Assembly: GCA_016712465.1 (NCBI GenBank)
Contig: JADJQZ010000001.1
Coordinates: 5,766,001-5,830,000, forward strand
DNA: 64,000 nt
Direction: 5' to 3'
From: Candidatus Obscuribacter sp.
GTDB lineage: Bacteria > Cyanobacteriota > Vampirovibrionia > Obscuribacterales > Obscuribacteraceae
Shown here: positions 46,510-54,177 of the stretch, in pieces
Numbering within the stretch: position 1 is the first letter of the stretch
Layout of the letters: the number at the start of each line of letters is the position of its first letter
Program-made: the position numbers and the translations under genes
Notes under the pieces: model-generated
What the model saw: only the letters and a program-made list of their open reading frames with translations
Database searches by the model: none
Told to the model about the DNA's origin: nothing

Positions 46510-48219
46510 CTATTCACGCGCTGCACAATGGTCCGGACGGACACTGGTCAGAAGACCGGAGCCATTGACGGTGTAGACTACAGACCGACCGGTTCCGTCA
46601 TTAACAGACGTCAGGCGAGTGCCTGTATAAACCAGGTTGATGGCTCGGCCAAGGCCGTTGGAGACGCTGGAGAGCTTGCCTGAGGTGTACGTGAAAGTCC
46701 AGGTGACACCGAAGGGATAAACGATGGTGGCAATGGTACCATCAAGGTTAAAGTTGTAGGTAATCTGCTTGCTGGTCTTGTATGTGAAAGTGCCGTTGGC
46801 GTTCTTGATGAGCGAACCTGCCACCTTGTGCGGGTTCTCATAGGTGCCGTTGGGCATTTTCACGAACTGGGCGCCGTTGCTCGGCGAATTGATGGTGACC
46901 ACATTGTTCACCATCTGCTCCCCAAGCCACTTATTGGCAAGCAAAGCAATGACAAACTTGTTGTGCGGTAGCGCGGAGTCAAAGAGCAAGCTGGTGGTGA
47001 CGAACATCTCCACAATGCCTGGTGCTCCGGCTATAGCGCTGCTTTGCGCAAGCGTGGACATTGAGGCACTGCCGACGGTAGCGCTTATGTTGAATGAGTG
47101 ACTCCAGCCGCGACCAAGTGGTCCATCAATGCGGTTATTCGCCGCCTGATAGAAACGGGTGAAGGAAAGCCCATATGGCTCAGGCTGGCTTCCGATGGTC
47201 AGGTCCTGATGAGCCCACGAGAAGTTACCATCCTGGTATTTGATGGCCCCAGGACCAGACATTAGCCCATCAAGCGGCTTCGGATCGGGGTTCTTGCTTT
47301 TCGGCTGCTGCCCAAAGCCACCTTTGGAGCCGCCGATGATGCCGTAGTTGTACGGCTGGCCGGGTGGCAGCAAGAAGTAGCCATGACCGGTAAACAAGCC
47401 AAGCACCTGGGCGCCGTCGCTGGGTAAGCAGATTCGCCACCCGGCATTGATGTACCAGGCCTCCAGGTTCGAGATAGTGCCAGCATCGTACCCGGTTAGG
47501 GCAGGCTTGACCGTAGACAACCAGTTTGCAGACTTGGCGTCATAGATTTTAAGCCCGTTTTGAGCGCACTGGTCCACAATTGTGGAAGCTGACACACCCA
47601 GAGGGCCGGTCATTTCCTGAATCGCCGAAGCCTCGAATGTGACTCCGTGAACTGGTGCCTGGTTGGCGTAGTTACGAAGAGTATTGCCGTCCAGAGCAGT
47701 GTCGGCAAACGAATAAGCACCGATGTCAAACAATGGCGCGCCGATATCACCGGCCAACCCCACCGAGTGATGGAAGGCAACTGCGCACTGAGTGAGGCGA
47801 TTCTTGATCTCCATAGCCCGCACGCCTTCTGAATTGAGGGCGTGGAACATGGCATTCAGTTGCTGACCAAGAATCGGTTCCGAGTTGGAAGAACCGCCGG
47901 CAGCCAAGTTCTCATAGAACTTCTGTGTCTGAATCTCCTTCATGCGGGGACCACTATTGCCCCAGGCACTGACGATCGCGTAGTAGCAGTCGGTGTAGAC
48001 TCTGTGCCAGACCGACTGGTCTGCCCAGGTGCCGCCGTAAGGGTGGCTTGGGCTCAAGAGCACCGAGTTCCATCCACCAATAGCCTGAGCCGAGCTGGTG
48101 GCGATGAGCGTGCCGTCAAGCCTCAACTCAGCCTGATGAGAGGCATTGAAGAACAAGGTGAGACGCTTACTGTAAGTTTCAGAATTATTTGTCGCATAAA
48201 TTCCAGAATTATTTGTCAC
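46510..48219 (-). pseudogene. RHS/YD-repeat protein gene truncated at both ends
   Basis: The reading frame encodes an internal part of a large RHS-type secreted protein. A long N-terminal region (AVAFHHSVGLAGDIGAPLFD, LEAWYINAGWRI) leads into the DUF6531-like entry WAHQDLTIGSQPEPYGLSFT, RFYQAANNRIDGPLGRGWSH. The beginning of the YD-type repeats follows (FNLDGTIATIVYPFGVTWTF, YTSGKLSSVSNGLGRAINLV). The first 16-17 codons (MTNNSGIYATNN) come from the miniature transposon at 48171-48337. After TSVRP the frame enters the IS66 end and stops. Signal peptide, most YD repeats and toxin end are lost. Confidence 0.82.
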
Positions 48220-48337
48220 ACTCGGCTATCGAACCAGTGCCCAAAAGGCAGACAGGCTGGCATAGTGACAAATAATTCTATAAAAAGCGCGACAAATAAT
48301 TCTGCAAAATCCGTGCCATTTAATTCTGAAACTTACA
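48171..48337. mobile_element. 167-bp miniature transposon with TGTAAG ends
   Basis: Starts with TGTAAGTTTCAGAATTA and ends with its exact 17-bp complement. Inside each end are further copies of a CAGAATTATTTGTCRC motif: two on the left (one at the terminus) and, inverted, three on the right (the outermost diverged to ATTAAATGGC). About 45 bp of unrelated DNA lies in the centre. There is no gene inside, so it would need a transposase in trans. The same terminus occurs at 52442. The multi-site ends and TG...CA termini resemble Tn7/Tn5053/Mu-type elements. No clear target duplication was seen (flanks cttac and gccta). Confidence 0.75.
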
Positions 48338-48351
48338 GCCTACCTCTATTC

Positions 48352-50595
48352 TTAAACTTCGCCCTTTGCTGTGTCAGCGGCTTTACGTAGGTGGAACATT
48401 CCTTTGAGCACCAGATATACCAAAGGAAAAACGCCGGCCAAAACAAATATGAGATCTCCAGCTACACGCAGCCAGGTGAATACCTGGAACAGGTTCGAAT
48501 GCACGAATTCAGGGCTCCTTGCGAACCAAAATCCATGCTGGTAGCTGGCGATCATCTGAATAATACCTGCGGGGAAAATATTCAGCACAAGCATCAGCAT
48601 GAGGCCAATATTGAGACCCCAGAATGAAATAGCTGCCAGTTTGTTGTTCCAGGCGCTGTCTTCCATCAAGTACCTTGTGCTAAAAAGAATCGCCGCCACC
48701 GAAAGCATGCCATAGACGCCCATCAAAGCAGCGTGTCCATGATTTGAAGTTAGATAAGTAGCGTGCTCATAATAGCTGACGATCGGTGTATTGATGAGGA
48801 AGCCGAAAACGCCGGCGCCCAAAAAGTTCCAGAATCCAACGGCAATGAGAAACATCATCGCCCAATAGTGAGAAAAATTCTTGATGGAGCCTTCAACCTT
48901 GGCCAGATGCACGAATTTCCAGGCATCCATAGTGAGCAAAGTTAATGGCACCACTTCCAGGGCCGATATCATTGAGCCAAGAGCCATGTTGATAGCAGGC
49001 TGCGCGGTCCAGTAATAGTGGTGGCCAATGCCGACAATTCCGCTGCCCAGATACAAGATAATATCGACATAAATCACAGATAGAGCCGATTTCTCGGATA
49101 CCATGCCGAGACTGCAAAAGAAATACGCAACAATAATTGTTGTGTACAGTTCAAAAATACCTTCCACCCAGAGGTGGACAACCCACCAGCGCCAGAAATC
49201 CGCGACTGCAAAATTCGTGCCAGGGTGATACATCATGCCGAAACTGAAAAACAATGGAATAGCCAGAACACCGTAAAGCAGCATGTAAGGAAGGCTTCCG
49301 TGATCTTTTCCTTTGAGGAGCGGAGCGATACTGCGAAATACAATGACCGCCCAGATAAGCATACCTAGGGTAAGCAGCGCCTGCCAGAACCGCCCCAGTT
49401 CCAGGTATTCCCAGCCCTGGTGGCCAAACCAAAACCACAAACTGCCAAGCATATTCTTTACGCCGAGCCATTCACCGCAGATACTGCCTACGGCAACGAT
49501 TAAAATTGCAACAAAGAGGATCTTCACCAACCAATGTTGTCCCTTGGGTTCATGCTTTGAAAGCATCGGTGCCATGAACATTCCCGCAGCCAACCAGGCA
49601 GTCGCTATCCAGAAGATTGAAAGTTGAAGATGCCAGCTCCTGGTAATGCTGTATGGAAAGATGCTGCGTATATCAAAACCGTAAAAACCTTGCTCGACAA
49701 TGTAGTGAGCTGTTACTACGCCAAATGCAGTTTGAAACAAGAAGAGCAAAACAACGACAACGAAGTACGGATAGAGAGACGTTTGCGACCGAAACGGTCT
49801 GTATGTTTTTACAGCGTCGACCATTTCGCCAGAGCCGTCAGGAGCCCAACCCAGGCCAGGGAAGGCGCTCAAAAGAAATTGTGTCAAGCCTATCCCGCCA
49901 ACCAGCATGATCAAACTCATGGCGCTCCAAAAGAAGATTTGCCAATTAGGAGCGTTTCCGGCAGCGGCATCAGGAGGCCAGTTATTTGTATACGTATAGT
50001 CTTTTCCGGGGCGCTGTGTAGAGCATACCCAGGCGCCCCAAGCAAAGAAGCGAGTCAGTTGCAAGCGTTCAGTTTTGTCTTTGATATAGTCCGGTGGCAA
50101 AGGCAATTTATTTCCAGCACCAAACTCGGTGTCATAATGCGGTATCAATTTCTGATAAGAAACTGCTTGCTCTTCTGTCAGAGTCAGTGTTTTCGTCTCT
50201 GGGTTGTACCTGTTCTCCTTAAAGTCTTTGTGAACTCGCGCCAGTAGTTGGCCCTGGGCACTGGCATCGAGTTGGTCGAAATTCTTTTTGAATTTGCTCT
50301 GCGCCAAGTAATCGAGGGCTATGACAGCCTCTCGATGCAGATAGTCGGCAGAAAAGTCGACGCCATTGTAGGCGCCGTGGCCGAAGAAGGAACCGACATC
50401 CATGAGCCCGTATTTTTGAAAGACGCCCTGGCCAGCCATGATGTCGTTGCTGAGAAACAAGACTTTTCCGCTCGAATCAACTACGCGTTCCGGTATGGGA
50501 GGTGCTTGATTGCTAGTCTCGTGGCCCATAAAAATAAGCGTAGAAAATCCAGCAATCAAGACCAAAAGTACAGACAGTTTCCATCTCCAGGACAT
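48352..50595 (-). CDS. norB: quinol-dependent nitric oxide reductase (qNor)
   Basis: 747 residues of the single-subunit qNor type (norZ/norB): reduces NO to N2O using quinol. An N-terminal periplasmic extension (SNDIMAGQGVFQKYGLMDVG, SFFGHGAYNGVDF) is fused to a 12-14-helix haem-copper-oxidase-like core. Histidine ligands are visible in TRSWHLQLSIFW, WRWWVVHLWVEGIFELY, GIGHHYYWT and SNHGHAALMGVYG. The Glu of VEGIFELY replaces the usual cross-linked Tyr of oxidases. ATG 50595 is preceded by AGGTG; a GTG at 50601 is possible. It is the last gene of the NO-defence group; the miniature transposon lies 14 nt past its stop. Confidence 0.94.
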   Translation of the reverse strand: MSWRWKLSVLLVLIAGFSTLIFMGHETSNQAPPIPERVVDSSGKVLFLSNDIMAGQGVFQKYGLMDVGSFFGHGAYNGVDFSADYLHREAVIALDYLAQSKFKKNFDQLDASAQGQLLARVHKDFKENRYNPETKTLTLTEEQAVSYQKLIPHYDTEFGAGNKLPLPPDYIKDKTERLQLTRFFAWGAWVCSTQRPGKDYTYTNNWPPDAAAGNAPNWQIFFWSAMSLIMLVGGIGLTQFLLSAFPGLGWAPDGSGEMVDAVKTYRPFRSQTSLYPYFVVVVLLFLFQTAFGVVTAHYIVEQGFYGFDIRSIFPYSITRSWHLQLSIFWIATAWLAAGMFMAPMLSKHEPKGQHWLVKILFVAILIVAVGSICGEWLGVKNMLGSLWFWFGHQGWEYLELGRFWQALLTLGMLIWAVIVFRSIAPLLKGKDHGSLPYMLLYGVLAIPLFFSFGMMYHPGTNFAVADFWRWWVVHLWVEGIFELYTTIIVAYFFCSLGMVSEKSALSVIYVDIILYLGSGIVGIGHHYYWTAQPAINMALGSMISALEVVPLTLLTMDAWKFVHLAKVEGSIKNFSHYWAMMFLIAVGFWNFLGAGVFGFLINTPIVSYYEHATYLTSNHGHAALMGVYGMLSVAAILFSTRYLMEDSAWNNKLAAISFWGLNIGLMLMLVLNIFPAGIIQMIASYQHGFWFARSPEFVHSNLFQVFTWLRVAGDLIFVLAGVFPLVYLVLKGMFHLRKAADTAKGEV

Positions 50596-50676
50596 ATTCA
50601 CCTCATAACGGGCGCCAGTTGGGCTCGCACTATATTAACAAGGGTTTATTGATATCGGTCACGCCTTTGTTGTCAG

Positions 50677-51198
50677 TTAGTTCGACATCGTCGTTCTTTC
50701 AATCCATGGGGCTGGGTCACCTCTTTTGAATCCGTCCAGCTCGTAACCGTGTTCGATCAATTCATCCTTGAAAGCTTCCGGGTTATCCGATGCCTCAATC
50801 ATTGTTTTTGCCACCACGCCGATAGCAGCCTGCCAAGTATCAGCCATTGCTTGAGTCCACTCACCTTCCTTACTCAAGTGGTCTGCCAAAACAGCCATCA
50901 GGTTCTCGCCAACGGCGCCGTAATGAGCATTCTCGGTTTTGTATTTAAGGTGCCTGATTCCCATAGCATGCAAATACGGCAAAAGCCGCTCTGGACGCTC
51001 TACTCCGGCGACAATAGAGCCCAGCGACGCCATCAGCTTTTTATGCTGTTCTTCAGGCGGTGTATGAAAGAGAGGTTTTACAGATGGATATTTTTCAAAC
51101 AACCTCTTATAAAAGCTCATTCCAAGCGACTCTATTCCACCGTTTTCGGCTTTGGCACGCTCAAAAGTTTCTCTCAATAGTGCAGTATTTAACGACAT
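50677..51198 (-). CDS. single-domain globin
   Basis: 173 residues of the flavohaemoglobin-like globin type without a reductase domain. It has FERAKAENGGIESLGMSFYK, RLFEKYPSVKPLFH, the proximal-His region GIRHLKYKTENAHYGAVGEN, and W-x-x-A in TWQAAIGVVAKTM. Such globins bind O2 and NO and take part in NO dioxygenation or scavenging. GAGGAG lies 7 nt before ATG. It sits between the RIC gene and norB, which fits an NO role. Confidence 0.9.
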   Translation of the reverse strand: MSLNTALLRETFERAKAENGGIESLGMSFYKRLFEKYPSVKPLFHTPPEEQHKKLMASLGSIVAGVERPERLLPYLHAMGIRHLKYKTENAHYGAVGENLMAVLADHLSKEGEWTQAMADTWQAAIGVVAKTMIEASDNPEAFKDELIEHGYELDGFKRGDPAPWIERTTMSN

Positions 51199-51260
51199 GA
51201 TCGAACTCCTCTTTTCCCATTAGTTAGCAATCAAAAAATTGGCTCTTGTGCTTATTGTGT

Positions 51261-51989
51261 TTAACTTGTAGTGGCAAGATGGCGCTCCGTTTCTATTGCC
51301 TTTGGAAATAGAATGGTGCTTTCCTTGTGTATATGTGTCCTGAGATCCTGGTCCAGATGCGCAAGCCCGGCTAACAATGCCACCCAACTTGCGCAAGCGT
51401 TCTCTGCCGGGGTGTAGTTATCAGTTAATTTTCGAAGCTCAAGAAGGGCATCCCCTGCATCTTTGTGCTCGGATTCCAAACACCTAACAGGGTTATCGAC
51501 GGTCCCAAATGGCGGTCTGCCCTTTGTGGAACCTTGATCGAGCCTGCGAATAAACGGAAAGAGAATGACCTCCTCTTTTTGGGCGTGCGCTAAAAGCTCA
51601 TCTTTCATTTGCGAAAATACTGATGCAACCTTGGTCAGTCGCGGTTCCTTAAGTCCATGGACACGCGCAACTTTGTCGGCCAGTACTTTCAGTCGTGGCA
51701 ATTCTTCCTTCAAATAAGCATGATGTGTTTGCTCGATATGATCGGCTAAAACAGTCATGCTGGCATTTAGCCAGTTTTCCGAAGAGTTGCCGCCGGCAAC
51801 TGACATTTCATCGTTCTTGCAAAGCTCGGCGATAACGGACTCTGGACTTGCGGCAATCTTTGCACAGGCTTCTTCCAGAGTTTGTTTTCCGCCACAACAA
51901 AAGTCGATGCCAAAACGGTCAAAAACAGCAGCGCGAAGCGGCTGCTCGGCAACGATCATGCCGACTGATTCTCGTTTGAAATTTTGCAT
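51261..51989 (-). CDS. ric: RIC/YtfE/ScdA-type iron-sulfur cluster repair protein
   Basis: 242 residues. An N-terminal ScdA_N (DUF542) domain has the paired cysteines FGIDFCCGGKQTLEEAC. A di-iron hemerythrin-like four-helix domain follows, with ligands in LADHIEQTHHAYLKEELP, LLAHAQKEEVILFPF, CLESEHKDAGDAL and LRTHIHKESTILFPK. The family repairs Fe-S clusters after nitrosative and oxidative stress and is typically NO-induced. AGGAGGG precedes ATG. It is 24 nt downstream of the rubredoxin gene. Confidence 0.94.
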   Translation of the reverse strand: MQNFKRESVGMIVAEQPLRAAVFDRFGIDFCCGGKQTLEEACAKIAASPESVIAELCKNDEMSVAGGNSSENWLNASMTVLADHIEQTHHAYLKEELPRLKVLADKVARVHGLKEPRLTKVASVFSQMKDELLAHAQKEEVILFPFIRRLDQGSTKGRPPFGTVDNPVRCLESEHKDAGDALLELRKLTDNYTPAENACASWVALLAGLAHLDQDLRTHIHKESTILFPKAIETERHLATTS

Positions 51990-52013
51990 GATTAATCCCT
52001 CCTGAACCTAGGC

Positions 52014-52238
52014 TTAGACAGCCTGTCGTTGAGGTTCTACTGGCGTGACTTTGCTTGCTTCAAATATCGGCAGCGACACACAAGAGCAGCTTTGAAAATA
52101 TTCTTTTGCTGCAGCGCAATTGGGGCAGTGCCAATCTTCGCTTAATTGCTCAAATTTGGCGCCAGGTTTTATTCCAGCTTCAGGCAATCCTTTTTCTTCT
52201 TCAAGGATGTAATTACAGAGCGTGCATATGAATTTCAT
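52014..52238 (-). CDS. rubredoxin-like electron carrier
   Basis: About 74 residues from ATG 52238 (MKFICTLCNYILEEEKG), with GGGGATAGGA just upstream. The two knuckles CTLC and CPNC, plus EDWHCPNCAAAKEYF, are the rubredoxin iron site. A 25-residue C-terminal tail contains an extra CSC. The frame is open to 52295, but that would cover the divergent promoter region. It probably supplies electrons within the NO-stress system. It is the first gene of the leftward operon. Confidence 0.88.
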   Translation of the reverse strand: MKFICTLCNYILEEEKGLPEAGIKPGAKFEQLSEDWHCPNCAAAKEYFQSCSCVSLPIFEASKVTPVEPQRQAV

Positions 52239-52260
52239 GGTCCTATCCCCGCTATTATCA

Positions 52261-52357
52261 ACAAATGTACCTATATGTCCATAATAGCACTCCAACCAGC
52301 CTCGTCAACGCCGGAACGGTCCGTTTTATGGTATTGTGTATATAAAGGTACATTTGT
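52261..52357. promoter_or_regulatory. divergent control region with inverted 12-bp sites
   Basis: ACAAATGTACCT at 52261-52272 and its exact complement AGGTACATTTGT at 52346-52357 flank the space between the rubredoxin gene and the Rrf2-type regulator. The right copy is part of a looser dyad, TGTGTA...TACATT (52335-52355). Rrf2/NsrR operators are AT-rich dyads with ATG-AT/ATG-CAT-like half-sites, so these are candidate operators for autoregulated control of the NO genes. Placement of -35/-10 boxes is uncertain. Confidence 0.6.
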
Positions 52358-52372
52358 TTACAAAGGTCCACA

Positions 52373-52441
52373 ATGATATCGCAAACCGCAGAATACGCAT
52401 TACGAGCGATGGTTTTTCTAGCCATGCGCAGCTCAGCAGCC
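52373..52441 (+). pseudogene. Rrf2-family (NsrR-like) regulator cut by a transposon
   Basis: Only the first 23 codons remain: MISQTAEYALRAMVFLAMRS then SAA, the classic N-terminal helix of Rrf2 regulators. At 52442 the sequence becomes the transposon terminus TGTAAGTTTCAG and the frame runs through the end repeats to a stop at 52576. AAAGG is correctly placed before the ATG. The rest of the DNA-binding domain and the Fe-S cysteines are missing and were not found to the right in this window. Rrf2 proteins such as NsrR commonly repress NO-response genes divergent from them. Confidence 0.85.
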
Positions 52442-53383
52442 TGTAAGTTTCAGAATTATTTGTCGCACTTTTTGCAGAATTATTTGTCACACTTGGCCAC
52501 CCCAAAAATCTTTTGGAGAGGCACTCTTCAGGCGCCAGTACTGGCGCCACTACTTACAGTGGCTGCAATAAGGTGAGTCGTTCAATTCAACTCTGAATAC
52601 AGAGTGAGACCGGTGCTAGGCCTCAGAGGCAAGCAGAGGCACCTGCTTTGACAAACTTCCATGCTTTCCAAAAATCATCATCTCACGGGCTGCTTCAACA
52701 ACCTCACGGGTTACCTCGCTAACAACGTCTTCGTTGATTTTCAGAATTCTTGCAATCATAGAGAACAGGTTTACCAGCCCTCTCAGAACACCCTGTGTGT
52801 ACCAGTGGATTAGCTTACACACCTCTTCTGGAGGCTTTGGAAGCCCCATAATTTCAAGCTGTTTGTCAATGAACTGGTTTGTTTCTGCTTCGCTAAGCGG
52901 CTTCAATTCTTCCACATGGGCGACCCGGACGGAGAAGTGCCACATGCGGCTTAAGGCTCTCTCAAAGCCTGGGTCAGCGATAAGCAAGATCCCGACATCC
53001 CACTCTTCCTGTATGTCTCGCAACTGTTCCAGCGCCTGATATTTCAGCCTGAAGGCTTCGTCCACCACTATGAGCTTCAGGTGCTGATTCTGAATCTCCT
53101 CAGCCCAATCAGCCGGACAGTGCCAGTTTACTGCCTTCAGATACGCGTCCTCAAACCTATTTCTTAGCTGATTTAATTCTATTTTTAGCCGAGCCGCCGT
53201 TACAGTGACACTCGGCATGTAGTAGGCGCTATCACAAGCAAGCATGGTTGCCGGTTCTACAACTACTCCACCTTTAGCGGCAAGGTTCGCTTCGATCAAT
53301 GACCAATTGCAAAACTTCTTGGCAGAGAAAGTTTTGCCGATACCTGGTTTTCCAAAGCCAAGTCCGATCTTTCTATCGTCTCT
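52442..53383 (-). mobile_element. end fragment of a TniB/TnsC-type transposon
   Basis: Begins with TGTAAGTTTCAGAATTA, identical to both ends of the element at 48171-48337. A second CAGAATTATTTGTCAC motif follows at about 52470. Inside is a leftward AAA+ ATPase gene. The other end, the DDE transposase and a TniQ gene are missing. At 53384 the fragment is cut by a different transposon end. The relation to cyanobacterial Tn7-like/Tn5053-like elements is inferred from the multi-site AT-rich ends and the ATPase; no Cas gene is present. Confidence 0.7.
52531..52548. repeat. 18-bp perfect palindrome
   Basis: GGCGCCAGTACTGGCGCC reads the same on both strands. It lies between the transposon end repeats and the ATPase stop codon (52616). 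It lacks a loop and a T run, so it is a weak terminator candidate. It could be a protein-binding or resolution site for the element. Confidence 0.75.
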
Positions 53384-53389
53384 TGTCAC
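52616..53389 (-). pseudogene. tniB: AAA+ transposition ATPase (TniB/TnsC/MuB-like), N-terminally truncated
   Basis: 257 codons with Walker A GFGKPGIGKTFSAKKF only about 12 residues from the start, Walker B LKLIVVDEAFRLKYQALEQL, and sensor region VGILLIADPGFERALSRMW. Related ATPases carry about 40-70 residues before Walker A, so the N-terminus is missing. The present start codon (GTG 53387-53389) lies inside the adjoining transposon end TGTCAC. Such ATPases choose target DNA and activate a DDE transposase, which is absent here. Confidence 0.75.
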
Positions 53390-53425
53390 TTTGCACGATA
53401 AACGCTACAGTTTTTTGCACGATAA
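53384..53425 (+). mobile_element. end of a second transposon with TTTGCACGATAA repeats
   Basis: The end begins TGTCAC at 53384 and carries TTTGCACGATAA at 53390-53401 and again at 53414-53425, a 24-bp period, as in transposons whose transposase binds several sites per end. It interrupts the TniB-like gene. The matching opposite end was not found up to 64 kb, so the element is either larger than the window shows or truncated. Confidence 0.55.
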
Positions 53426-53470
53426 CTGTGACGGTCGACCGGTCTATTAGTTCGAAATCCAGAAAAAAAT

Positions 53471-54020
53471 TCAGTCGCGCAGATATCGATAGAGGGTCGT
53501 AAAATGCACCCCAAAAATATCCGCTACATAATTGAACCGATTTGCCTTGTTTCAAAAGCTTCTTTGCTAATTTTAGCTGATCGTCATCCAATTTTATAGG
53601 TCTTCCAAACCTTACCCCTCGACGTAAAGCGTCTCTCCGACCGGCTTCTGTCCTGTCTCTAATCAGGTCTCGCTCAAACTCTGACAGTCCGGCGAAAAAC
53701 GTCATCACAAGCTTGCCGGTAGCAGATGTGGTATCAGCCCAATCTTCGTCTAGGGACTTAAACCCAGCGCCCATCTCCTTCAGCTTCTCTATGGTCTCCA
53801 GCAATACTTTTGTAGAGCGAGCAAGTCTGTCCAAACGGCAGATGATCAAAACATCATCCTTTCTGATTTGCTGCATCATACGCTCAAACTCTGGCCGGCT
53901 GCGGCCAGCACCAGAAACCTTTTCTTGATATATAAGCTCACAACCAGCACGCTCAAGGGCTTTCACTTGCATATCCAGGCTTTGCTCTTTTGTAGATACC
54001 CTCGCATAGCCAATCTTCAC
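53471..54020 (-). pseudogene. serine resolvase/invertase with frameshift before its helix-turn-helix
   Basis: The N-terminal catalytic domain is intact: YARVSTKEQSLDMQ with the nucleophile Ser, LIICRLDRLARSTKVLLE, FAGLSEFERDLIRDRTEAG. After LLKQGKSV the current frame goes to LCSGYFWGAFYD and continues to 53373. The expected C-terminal DNA-binding end, NYVADIFGVHFTTLYRYLRD, is present in another frame and stops at 53471. One extra base near 53532-53537 explains this. The protein as encoded would lack its site-binding domain. Confidence 0.82.
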
Positions 54021-54177
54021 AGCTTTTTCTTTTCCTTTTTATTAGCAAATGTTATAGCTTTGATACGCGCTTTCACTAGAATCTTTTGCTAGTCTTTGCA
54101 TGCGCTTTTCATGGATATACGGGCTCTTAGCGAATCTTAGGATCTTCGCTAATACACTCTACTACGAATTTTTCTTA

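Larger units (their letters stand above)
43837..46544 (-). mobile_element. IS66-family element, decayed
   Basis: About 2.7 kb, with the three-gene IS66 layout tnpA-tnpB-tnpC read leftward. I place the ends at a 12-bp inverted repeat: GTGTCCGTCCGG at 43837-43848 and its complement at 46533-46544. The left flank is an IS256 fragment and the right flank an RHS gene. The two sides are not halves of one target and show no matching 8-bp duplication, so a deletion or rearrangement followed insertion. The boundary call is inferred from the repeat and from where family similarity stops on both sides. Confidence 0.7.

Noticed and set aside
52442..54020. CRISPR-associated transposon (CAST)
   Set aside because: The ends and the ATPase are Tn7/Tn5053-like, but there is no Cas12k or Cascade gene, no TniQ, no transposase and no CRISPR repeat.
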